Shown one piece after another: positions 54,891-64,000 of a stretch of 64,000 nucleotides of DNA (positions are counted from its first letter, which is position 1; every line of letters starts with the position of its first letter). The position numbers and the translations under genes are program-made. This DNA comes from Triticum aestivum (lineage: Eukaryota > Streptophyta > Magnoliopsida > Poales > Poaceae): assembly GCF_018294505.1 (NCBI RefSeq), contig NC_057801.1, forward strand, positions 196,740,716 through 196,804,715, given 5' to 3'. The notes under the pieces are model-generated. The model saw only the letters and a program-made list of their open reading frames with translations, ran no database searches and had not been told where the DNA came from.

Positions 54891-54892
54891 CT

Positions 54893-57800
54893 TGTCACAA
54901 CCAATATGCGACCCTATCCAAGAAGAACTCGAAGGTCCCACCAAGGATAGACCTGCATATTGAAACGCTTTTGCAAGATAGATAACATTACATCAACATT
55001 ACATAATAGATGGGGATACATAAAAAAGCATACAATGCCGCATGAATACAACATCATCTTACATAAGAGCACCATCCGACTACGGATGAAACACAAACAC
55101 AAACTCAAACGACATCCACCCTGCTAGCCCAGGCTGCCGACCTGGAACCTATCCCCTGATCAAAGAAGAAGCAGAAGAATAACTCCAAAAGAAGCAAACA
55201 TCGCTCTCGCGTCAAGATCATCGCATAACCTGTACCTACAATTGTTGTTGTAGTAATCTGTGAGCCACGAGGACTCAGCAATCCCATTACCATGGGTATC
55301 AAGACTAGCAAAGCTTAAAGGGAAAGGAAGGGGTAAAGTGGTGAGGTAGCAGCAGCGACTAAGCATGATATGGTGGCTAACATACGCAAATAAGAGCGAG
55401 AAGAGAACAAATGGAACGGTCTTGAAGCTAGCAATGATCAAGAGGTGATCCTGAGCTCCTACTAACGTCAACCACAACCCAAAACCATGTTCACTTCTCG
55501 GACTCCGCCGAAAAGAGACCATTACGGCTACACACGCGGTTGATGCATTTTAATTCGAATCTGGTGTCAAGTTATCTACAACCGGACATTAACAAATTCC
55601 CATATGCCACATAACCGCGGACACGACTCTCGAAAGTTTATACCCTGCAAGGGTGTCCCAACTTAGCCCATCACAAGCTCTCACGGTCAATGAAGGATAT
55701 TCCTTCTCCCAGGAAGACCCGATCAGTCTCAGTATCCCGGTTTACAAGACATTTCGACAATGGTAAAACAAGACCAGCAAGACCACCCGATGCGCCGACA
55801 TCCCGATAGGAGCTGCACATATCTCGTTCTCAGGGCAACACCGGATGAACACTACGTACAACTAAAACCAGCCATCAAGTTTCCCCGAGGTGGCGCTTCA
55901 AGTGGCTGTAGTTCGGACCAACACTTAGAGAAGCATTGGCCCAGGGGGCTGAATAAAGATGACCCTTGAGAGAGCGACTCCCAAGGGAATAGTAGGTGGT
56001 GGTGAGGCAAATGGTAAAACCAAGGTTGGGCCTTGCTGGAGGAGTTTTATTCAAAGCGAACTGTCAAGGGGGTCCCATACATCACCCAACCGCATAAGGA
56101 ACGCAAAATCTGGGAACATAATACCGGTATGACGGAAACTAGGGCGGCAAGAGTGGAACAAAACATCAGGAATAAGGCCAAGCCTTCCACCCTTTACCAA
56201 GTATATAGATGCATTAATTAAATAAGAGATATTGTGATATCCCAAAATAATCCTGTCCACCATGGAGCAATCTTCAATTTCACCTGCAACTAACAATGCT
56301 ATAAGAGGGCTGAGCAAAGTGGTAACATAGCCAAACAATGGTTTGCTAGGAAGGGTGAAAAGGTTAGGGGCTGACATGGCAATTTGGGAGGCTTGAAGAA
56401 CAAGTGACAGGTAGCGCAGCATAGCGACAGAACGAAGCAACTAGCATAGCAATGGTAGTAGTGAGATCCAAGGTGACAGTCATCTTGCCTGAAATCCCGC
56501 AAGGAAGAAGAACGAGTCCATGAAGAAGATGAAGCCACGAAGACGAACCAAGCGTAGACGAACAAATCCTCGCGATCGCAACGAAACAGGAAGTATCGAG
56601 AAGAAGCACACAACATGGTAAACACTCCACACATATACATGACATGATGCACAACCAAGCATGATGCATGACAAAGCTACATGAAGCTACTCATGGCAAG
56701 GGATGATGCAAAGAAGAGCAACACATCAAAGCAAGTTTAAATGAGGTCGGAAACACATCAAAGTAAGTCCTAATATGCAAATTTAGAAGTTCGTCCAGAT
56801 CTGAACAAACATTAAGTTGAATTTGTTAAACAGCAAGTTAAAGAGCACCAAGAGAATCTACACGTAATTCTAGTCAAGTTACATATAAAGTTCATTTAGT
56901 TCGGAGCTACGGCCTAGAAGATATGAGCAAAACAAGTTAAACATGGCATTGATGCAAAATGCATACAAACATCAAGAAAACACTCTCAAAAGATGGATGC
57001 AAGATGATAATATGAAACTACATACAAAATCAAGCAAGTTTCATATAGAGCACAGTCAAAACGGAGCAACGGTTCAACACATACACTTTATACAAGTTCA
57101 AAGGACAAGTTGTCCAAAACAGCAACTAGGCATCTAGGAAGCATCAAAACTTTATGCTACAACATCTCAACATGAAAAATGGCATGGGAATGAATTACAG
57201 GTAAAGCATGACAAAAGATGAACACTGAGCTATCTCCATAAATCACTAGATCATGTTCAAAAGGACATGGCAAGATTGCAAATAATAACAGTTTACAAAC
57301 TTGGCAGAAATAACATCAGGTTGCTATGTTTAGAGCTATCAAACAACATGTTAAAGGAACTTAACATGGAAAACTAAGGCATGGCATGCTAATACTAAAG
57401 ACAAATAACAAAACACTCTTACTGAACTAATTTCAAAGATCAACAGAAAATATGGTAGCATCCATGCAAACATGGCAAGTGATGACAGATTCAGACATGG
57501 CAGGAACAACAATATGTAGGCATGTTGGTGAGCTTGTACCACTCACCACAGAGCAACAAATGGTATAACAAGGTGACAAACAGTAATATGACATATTTAT
57601 TAAGCTAAAAATGGCAAGATCACGTTCATAGGGTGCATGGATCACTAGCAAAGCTCATGGCAAAACTGAACTTAATGTTAACAGGCTGACAGCAACATTA
57701 TTTAGCAAATTGAGAGCAAGATTACAACAATCTACATCCGGCTATAAATGCAACCAGGGGCGCGGATGGATAGGGCATAACATGTGTAACAAAACACCCT

Positions 57801-59438
57801 TAGTGAATATCACCAGATTATGCATAGAATGACTTGTAGCAGCAGGTTTACATAGCATCATGATATAGCAGATTCAGCCTAGCAAAACAGCAACAGCAAG
57901 TACCCTACTTCACGAGCTCGATGCACTCACTACATTACTCAAAAAAATACATGGATTGCACCACTGGAAATACGGCATGATTTAGCTCAAAACTCATGTA
58001 GACATCAAGCTCATAGGATGCATACACAAAATGCTATGAAAAAGACAAAACAGCAAGTTCTGTTAACAAACAACAGATAACATCATATAGCACTTTTGCG
58101 ACGATGATTAGGGTATCACAATGAACTCAAACAAGCACGGCCCAATGGACCAACATGAAGAGCATCTCACGATGAACATTTTGATATATTATCCATGCAA
58201 AACGAAGCCGTATGCAAGATCTTATGATGCGAAGGACATGCGCACAAAATGTTAAAAAAACTGGGACGGAAGATTTTCACCTCCGGATCTAGGGTTGACC
58301 CGGCGCGGATTTCGAGGCGAGGCGGATCTCGCCCGAGACGAGCGGCACGGCGGCCGGAGTTGGACATGGGGAGACTCCGGTGGGCAGGGGAGGCCAGATC
58401 CGGTGCGGAGGGGGCCGGCGGCGTGGAGCGGCGCCCAAGGCGGAGCTCGAGCGCCGTGGGGCGAGATCCGGCAGGGTGGAGCGCGAGGGAGCTGCTCCGA
58501 CGAGCCCCCATGGCGGCACGGGAGGTTTGGCGACGGCGGCCGACGGAGAGGAGGAGCCGCTGGGTTCCTACTCCAGCGAGGGAGGCGGCACCGGGCGGCG
58601 AGGTCGAGGCAGCGGCGCGGGGTCGCGCCGGCGACATGGAGGCAATGCGGCAGGGCACCGGAGAAGGGCGGCGAAGGCAGCGGTGCTCGGGGGTGCGGGC
58701 AGTGATGCGGGCCGACCGAGGGATGGCGGCACGGCCGGATGGGCCGGGAGGGCCTGGCGCGGGCCGACGGCGGCGGGGACGCGCGGGGGCGGCGCGCGAG
58801 ATAGGTGACGCGAGGCCATTGTCTGCGGGCAGTGGTGATTTCGTCCGGTGGCGGTGGACGTGTTCGGTGGCGGCGGAGGGCCATTTTTTGGGTTTGATCC
58901 GGAATTTTCGGGGGAGAAGACATATATATAGGTAGAGGGAGCTAGGATAGTCCAAATGAGGTGCGGTTTTCGCCCACACGATCGTGATCGAACGACCCAG
59001 AGCATGGAGGGGGTTTGGATGGGCTAGTGGGCTGTGGTGAAGGGGTGCTGGGCTGCAAAAAGAATATGGTCTCGGGCTATGCGGTTAACCGTTGGAGCAT
59101 CAAACGACCTCTAAATGCGACGAAAATTGATAGGCGGTCTATCTACTCTAAAACAACACCACACGCCAAGTTTCATCCCATTCCGAGAACATTTTCCCCC
59201 GCTCACGAAACAAGGTCTGAGAGGTGCGATGGGCACGTGCGAGTGTTGTTTGGACTCCGAGTGGACAACAGAGAGAATCGTGGGAACCCGAACGGATGCA
59301 TGTTTTGAAAACCATGAGGATGCAATGCAGATGAAATGCAAATGATGACATGGCAAAAATGCAACACGCAAGCAAATGACATGGCAACAACGACGAATAG
59401 CTGGAAGACACCTGGCACATCAGATCCGGGGCGTTACA
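54893..59438 (-). repeat. LARD 5' LTR
   Basis: 4546 bp, TGTAACGCCCCGGATC to GGTTGTGACA on the minus strand, uninterrupted. It contains a CCTATATATATG TATA box (58921-58932) followed by a GC/CpG-rich segment (about 58280-58900) where several frames stay open by composition only. The remainder is AT-rich and has no supported gene. Confidence 0.92.
58921..58932 (-). promoter_or_regulatory. TATA box of the LARD 5' LTR
   Basis: CCTATATATATG on the minus strand, conserved in the 3' LTR at 51847-51858. It is followed downstream by the GC-rich leader. It marks the likely transcription start about 30 bp further on. Confidence 0.7.
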
Positions 59439-59443
59439 GTCGG

Positions 59444-60290
59444 CCCTTCTTCGTAGGTCATCACCGAGAAGTATCCCGATTATTGTCACTTCGGGGTTGT
59501 CGGATCATAACACATAATAGGTGACTATAGACTTGCAAGATAGGATCAAGAACTCACATATATTCATGAAAACATAATAGGTTCAGATCTGAAATCATGG
59601 CACTCGGGCGCTAGTGACAAGCATTAAGCATAGCAAAGTCATAGCAACATCAATCTCAGAACATAGTGGATACTAGGGATCAAACCCTAACAAAACTAAC
59701 TTGATTACATGGTAAATCTCATCCAATCCATCACCGTCCAGCAAGCCTATGATGGAATTACTCACGCACGGCGGTGAGCATCATGAAATTGGTGATGAAG
59801 GATGGTTGATGATGACGACAATGACAAATCCCCCTCTTCGGAGCCACGAACAGACTCCAGATCAGCCCTCCCGAGAGAGATTAGGGGTTGGCGGTGGCTC
59901 CGTACCGTAAAATGCGATGAAACTTTCTCTCTGATTTTTTTCTCCGCGAAACGGAATATATGGAGTTGGAGTTGAGGTCGGTGGAGCAGCAGGGGGCCCA
60001 TGAGATAGGGGGGCATGCCCAAGGGGGAGGGCGCGCCCCCCACCCTCGTGGATAGGGTGTGGGCCCCCTGGCCTTGATTCTTTCGCCAGTATTTTTTATA
60101 TTTTCCAAAAGTTATCTCCATGGATTTTTAGGTCATTCCGAGGACTTTTGTTTTCTGCACAATAAACAACACCATGACAGTTCTGCTGAAAACAGCGTTA
60201 GTCCGGGTTAGTTTCATTCAAATCATGCAAGTTACAGTCCAAAACAAGGGCAGAAGTGTTTGGAAAAGTAGATACGTTGGAGACATATCA
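59444..60290 (-). repeat. Gypsy-D 3' LTR, main part
   Basis: Minus strand begins TGATATGTCTCCAACGTATC at 60290, a start typical of Sabrina-like Athila-group LTRs in Triticeae (family from memory). It runs to the LARD insertion. With the 14 bp at 25440-25453 the LTR is about 860 bp. It contains the GC-rich block GAGGGTGGGGGGCGCGCCC at about 60028-60050. Confidence 0.82.
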
Positions 60291-62274
60291 ACTCCCCCAA
60301 GCTTAAACCTTTGCTTGTCCTCAAGCAATTCAGTTGATAAACTGAAAGTGATAAAGAAAAACTTTTACAAACTCTGTTTGCTCTTGTTGTTGTAAATATG
60401 TAAAGCCAGCATTCAGGTTTTCAGCAAAAATTATGAACTAACCATACTCACAATAACACTTAGGTCTCACGTTACTCATATCAATGGCATAATCAGCTAG
60501 CGAACAATAATAATAAAACTCGGATGACAACACTTTCTCAAAACAATCATAATATGATATAACAAGATGGTATCTCTCTAGCCCTTTCTGTGACCGCAAA
60601 ACATAAATGCAGAGCACCTTTAAAGACCAAGGACTGACTAAACATTGTAATTCATGGTAAAAGAGATCCAGTCAAGTCATACCCAATATAAACTCGTAAT
60701 GAATGCAAATGACAGTGTGCTCTCCAGCGGGTGCTTTTTAATAAGAAGGTGATGACTCGACATAAATGTAAATAGATAGTCCCTTCACAGAGCGAAGCAG
60801 GGATTTGTAGAGGTGCCAGAGCTCGATTTTAAAATAGAGATGAATAACATTTTGAGCGGCATACTTTCACTATCAACGCAACAAATATGAGATGGTAATA
60901 TATTCCATACTACATGTATTATAGGCGGTTCCCAAACAGAATGGTAAAAGTTTATACTCCCCCACCACCAACAAGCATCAATCCATGGCTTGCTCGAAAC
61001 AATGAGTGCCTCCATCTAAAAACAGCCCTAGGGGAGTTTTGTTTAAATATTTTGATTTGCTTTGATCTTTTTGATCATGGGACTGGGCATCCTGGTTACC
61101 AGCCATTTTCTCGTGAATGAGGAGCGGAGTCGACTGCTCTTGAGAATAACCCACCTAGCATGGAAGATACAGACAACCCTAGTTGAAAATGAGCTGCTCG
61201 AGCATACAAAACATAATTTCATTTGAAGGTTTGGAGTTTGGCACATAAAAATTTACTTGGAACGGCAGGTAGACACCGCATATAGGAAGGTATGGTGGAC
61301 TCATATGGAACAACTTTGGGGTTTATGGAGTTTGTATGCACAAGTAGTATTCCCGCTTAGTACAGGTGAAGGCTAGCAAAAGACTGGGAAGCGACCAACT
61401 GAGAGAGCGACAACAGTCATGAACATGCATTAAAATTAATTTACACTAAGTACAAGCATGAGTAGGATATAATCCACAATGAACATAAATATCGTGAAGG
61501 CTATGTTGATTTGTTTCAACTACATGCATGAACATGTGCCAAGTCGAGTCACTCAATTCATTAAAAGGAGGATACCATCCCATCATACCACATCACAATC
61601 ATTTTACTAGCATGTTGGCACGCACGATAAACCATTATAACTCATAGCTAATCAAGCATGGCACAAGCAACTATAATCTCTAAATGTCATTGCAAATATG
61701 TTTACTTTATAATAAGCTGAATCAGGAACGATGAACTCATCATATTTACAAAAAAAAGAGGTCGAGTTCATACCAGCTTTTCTCACAGTCCATCATATAT
61801 CGTCATTATTGCCTTTCGCTTGCATGACCGAACGATGTGTATAATAATTATAGTGCACGTGCATTGGACTAAGCTGGAATCTGCAAGCATTCAATTCAAG
61901 AGAGAAGACAAAGTAATATGGGCTCTAAATTAAATCAACAATCATGCATATGAGAGCCACTAAACATTTTCAATATGGTCTTCTACTCTCGACCCCCAAA
62001 GGAAGGAAAAGAAAATAAAACTATTTACATGGGAAAGCTCCCAACAAGTAAAAAGAAGAACGAGATATCTTTTTGGGTTTTCATTTTAATTTCTACTACA
62101 AGCATGGAAATTAAACTAACTAATTTTTTTGGTTTTTCTTAAGGTTTATCAAACACACAAGAAGAAAGCTAGAAAAATAAAATTAAACTAGCATGGATAA
62201 CACAATGGAAGAGTATGAACACCGACGACTAGTATAGTGTGTGAACATGAATGTAAAGTCGGTGAGAAATACGT

Positions 62275-62289
62275 ACTCCCCCAAGCTTA
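62275..62289 (-). promoter_or_regulatory. Second polypurine tract in Gypsy-D
   Basis: TAAGCTTGGGGGAGT, identical over 15 bases to the LTR-adjacent tract at 60291-60305 and about 20 bp beyond the stop of the env-position ORF. It could prime plus-strand synthesis internally or be the relic of an older LTR junction. Confidence 0.75.
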
Positions 62290-62309
62290 GGCTTTTGGCC
62301 TAAGTTGGT

Positions 62310-63335
62310 CTAATGCCAACGATAGCCTGGCTGATATCCGAAGTTATAACTGGGGTCATACTGAGATGCAGCAACCAATGCCTCCTGGGTTGCGGCATAT
62401 TGGCGAGATGCCTCCGCTCTCCCCTCGTGTTCAGCAGCCTCCTCCCTGGTAACAACATATCTTCGCTTTGCCTGGTAATCAAAAAGGGAAGGAGTAGGGA
62501 GAGTATCATGGACAGCGCTACGTCTGTCAAAGATTAGTCGATACTGTAGGAATTGTTCATTCCTCAAAAGCAAACGATGTTTGACCATCGCGTCATAATC
62601 TAAATAACCAGGAAGAAACTCCATATCCCCCTATCGTGGGGCTATACCAAGATAATTAGCAACACGGGTCGCATAAATCCCTCCAAATAAATCTCTGGAT
62701 ATACCGTTCTTATGCAACCTACATGCAACTATTGCCCCCAAGTTGTAATCTTTATTACCTAACATAGCACTCTTGAGGACACAAAGATCAGGGACACACA
62801 TGTGACATGCTTCATCTTTACCGTTAATGCATCTACCAATGAAGAGAGCAAAATAATGTATAGCAGGAAAATGAATGCTCCCTATGGTAGCTTGTGCTTT
62901 ATCCCTAGATTCTCCCACAGTAATACTAGCAAGAAAGTCTTTATATTCAGATCTGTGGGGCTCATTAACATTGCCCCACTGCGGGAGTTTGCAAGCAGTT
63001 GTAAAATCTTCTAAGTCCATGGTATAAGATTTATCATAAATATCAAACATGACACTCTGAGAATTACGTGAGGATTTATATTTAAACCTTCTCACAAATG
63101 AATCAGTCAATTGATAGTACTAAGGACACTTATCTTCTAAGAAGTCCTCAAGATCGGCATTACACACATATGCTTCAAATTCATCCTTGATGCCTGCTTT
63201 GACCATAAACTCGTCTGAAGGCCACTCACAAGCTCGCACTTTGGCATCCCTTGGTGGTTCATCGTCTTGCTCATGCATAGAACGCCTGGGTCCTCTCTTT
63301 GTTGAGGAACCACCTTGGTACATCCTCCTAGACAT
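62310..63335 (-). pseudogene. Gypsy-D env-position ORF (Athila-group), two amber stops
   Basis: A single minus-strand frame from ATG 63335 (MSRRMYQGGSSTKRGPRRS) to the stop at 62310, interrupted by TAG near 63117 and near 62630. The N-terminus is basic and Ser/Arg-rich. The middle is conserved (SYTMDLEDFTTACKLPQWG; GSIHFPAIHYFALFIGRCI; DEACHMCVPDLCVLKSAML) and the C-terminus is Glu/Ala-rich (VVTREEAAEHEGRAEASRQ). Athila-group elements in grasses have this ORF after pol. There is no signal peptide or clear membrane segment, so calling it an envelope is only positional. A possible intron (donor GTATGT at 63577, acceptor TTTCAG near 63350) may join a short upstream exon. Confidence 0.82.
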
Positions 63336-64000
63336 AATTCTTTTTCTGAAAAATTTCTGAAATTTTCGTAACTTCAAAATAAAAGTGAATAAAACTAAAC
63401 AATATTGGTAGCAACTACTCCTACAAGTGCCTAGAGCCTATATCATGCATTAGAATTACTTGGGACCTCATAAATTTGACATGCAAGCTCAAGAAGAGGG
63501 TCACCTATGCAGCAAAAATTTGCAATGAATAAAGCACTAGAACAAAAACTAATTGGACCAATGGAGGAGTCACATACCAAGCAACAATCTCCCAAAGCGG
63601 TTTTGTGAATGGAGCTTTGAGCAAGGAGATCGAAAATCATAGCAAAATGAGCTAGAACTCATGCTTGAGCTGGATGGGGATTTTTTGGGAAGAAGATAGA
63701 GTGTGTGGGTGCAGGAATAAGTGGAGGGGGGCCACCATGGGCCCATGAGACAGGGGGCACACCCAGGGGGTGCGGGCGCGCCCTCCACCCTCGTGGCCAG
63801 GTGCTTGCCCCCCTGCAGTGTTTTCAGTGCCTAAAATCCTCAAATATTCCATAAAAAGTCATACTAAATTTGTAGGGTATTTGGAGCACTTTTATTTTCG
63901 GGATATTTTTTATTGCACGGATAATTCAGAAAACAGACAGATAATACTTTTTTTTCTTTATTTATTCTAAATAATAGAAAGTAAAAATAGGGTACAGAAG
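63336..64000 (-). promoter_or_regulatory. LTR-like block upstream of the Gypsy-D env-position ORF
   Basis: On the minus strand, 63816-63738 reads GCAAGCACCTGGCCACGAGG, then GTGGAGGGCGCGCCC and CTGTCTCATGGGCCC. The 3' LTR at about 60071-59994 has the same succession (CCACGAGGGTGG, GGGCGCGCCCTCCCCC, CTATCTCATGGGCCC). Flanking AT-rich parts are also similar in layout. It suggests an LTR-derived promoter for a separate transcript of the ORF. No other gene is seen here. Confidence 0.55.

Larger units (their letters stand above)
52368..54892 (-). other. LARD interior, non-coding
   Basis: About 2.5 kb between the LTRs. The plus strand is strongly purine-rich (GAAGAA, GGAAA, GAATGA), hence pyrimidine-rich in the sense direction. 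No gag, pol or other protein is recognisable on either strand. It contains many ACCGGAA/CACCGG motifs and a ~115-bp imperfect direct duplication at 54301-54415 and 54455-54575. The PPT-like GTGGAGGAG (minus strand) is at 52368-52377. Confidence 0.85.
25454..59438 (-). mobile_element. Non-autonomous LARD-type LTR retrotransposon with two nested insertions
   Basis: Both ends are framed by TSD GTCGG (25449-25453 and 59439-59443). Sense is the minus strand: 5' LTR 59438-54893, PBS 54890-54877, interior 54892-52368, PPT-like GTGGAGGAG next to 52367, 3' LTR 52367-25454. The 3' LTR is split by CACTA-2 and by a copia element. Without insertions it is about 11.9 kb, with ~4.5-kb LTRs and a ~2.5-kb interior without gag-pol. 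This is the design of large retrotransposon derivatives such as barley Sukkula; the family name is not established here. Confidence 0.9.
60291..64000 (-). mobile_element. Gypsy-D interior (Athila-like), incomplete at the window edge
   Basis: Right of the LTR lie PPT TAAGCTTGGGGGAGT (60291-60305), about 2 kb of AT-rich DNA without a gene (60306-62274), a second identical PPT (62275-62289) and the env-position ORF (62310-63335). An LTR-like upstream block follows. Gag-pol and the 5' LTR should lie beyond 64000. Confidence 0.8.

Noticed and set aside
58167..58979. 270-codon minus-strand and 228-codon plus-strand ORFs in the LARD 5' LTR
   Set aside because: Open in several frames because of GC content; the longest starts upstream of the TATA box and has no domain.

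Overview
The window looks like heterochromatin-like intergenic DNA from a large grass genome, most likely Triticeae (wheat, Aegilops or barley type). This rests on the repeat families and the nesting style. No complete host gene is visible. Almost everything is transposable elements inserted into one another, and target-site duplications (TSDs) can be read directly for four of the insertions. Family names are from memory and tentative; boundaries, TSDs, primer-binding sites (PBS), polypurine tracts (PPT) and motifs were read from the sequence.

Layout. 1-2150 is non-coding DNA that holds two consecutive exons of a CNNM/DUF21-type transporter gene (564-651 and 738-811). 2100-7267 is the right-hand part of a CACTA DNA transposon (CACTA-1). 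It has a four-exon accessory gene with an Ulp1-like C-terminus (frameshifted), a small intact RNase H1 N-terminal-domain ORF with a membrane tail, a palindromic subterminal array and the terminal inverted repeat (TIR). 7268-10572 and 21054-25439 are two halves of an old minus-strand Ty3/gypsy element (Gypsy-C). It was split in its integrase gene by a related gypsy element (Gypsy-B, 10573-21048, TSD GGTGT). Both carry, on the strand opposite to gag-pol, a gene for an RG-rich protein with a plant B3-like DNA-binding domain.

At 25440 the 3' LTR of an Athila-like gypsy element (Gypsy-D) begins. After only 14 bp it is interrupted by a 34-kb composite (25454-59438, TSD GTCGG): a non-autonomous LARD-type retrotransposon with ~4.5-kb LTRs and a ~2.5-kb non-coding interior. 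Its 3' LTR in turn holds a second CACTA element (25469-32725, TSD TAT) and a 14.8-kb Sirevirus-like copia element (35107-49935, TSD gaagt/ggagt). From 59444 Gypsy-D resumes: the rest of its 3' LTR, its PPT, ~2 kb of non-coding DNA and a downstream env-position ORF with two amber stops (62310-63335). Upstream of that ORF is a block resembling its own LTR.

Relative order from nesting: Gypsy-C is older than Gypsy-B, Gypsy-D and, if it really sits in Gypsy-C's LTR, CACTA-1. Gypsy-D is older than the LARD. The LARD is older than CACTA-2 and the copia element. Most interesting are the antisense B3 genes with a TATA box, the copia element's 4.4-kb accessory module with its own promoter-like region, the LTR-like block inside Gypsy-D, and the amber codon shared by Gypsy-B and Gypsy-C. 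Two N-runs lie in the LARD 3' LTR and appear oversized relative to its 5' LTR.
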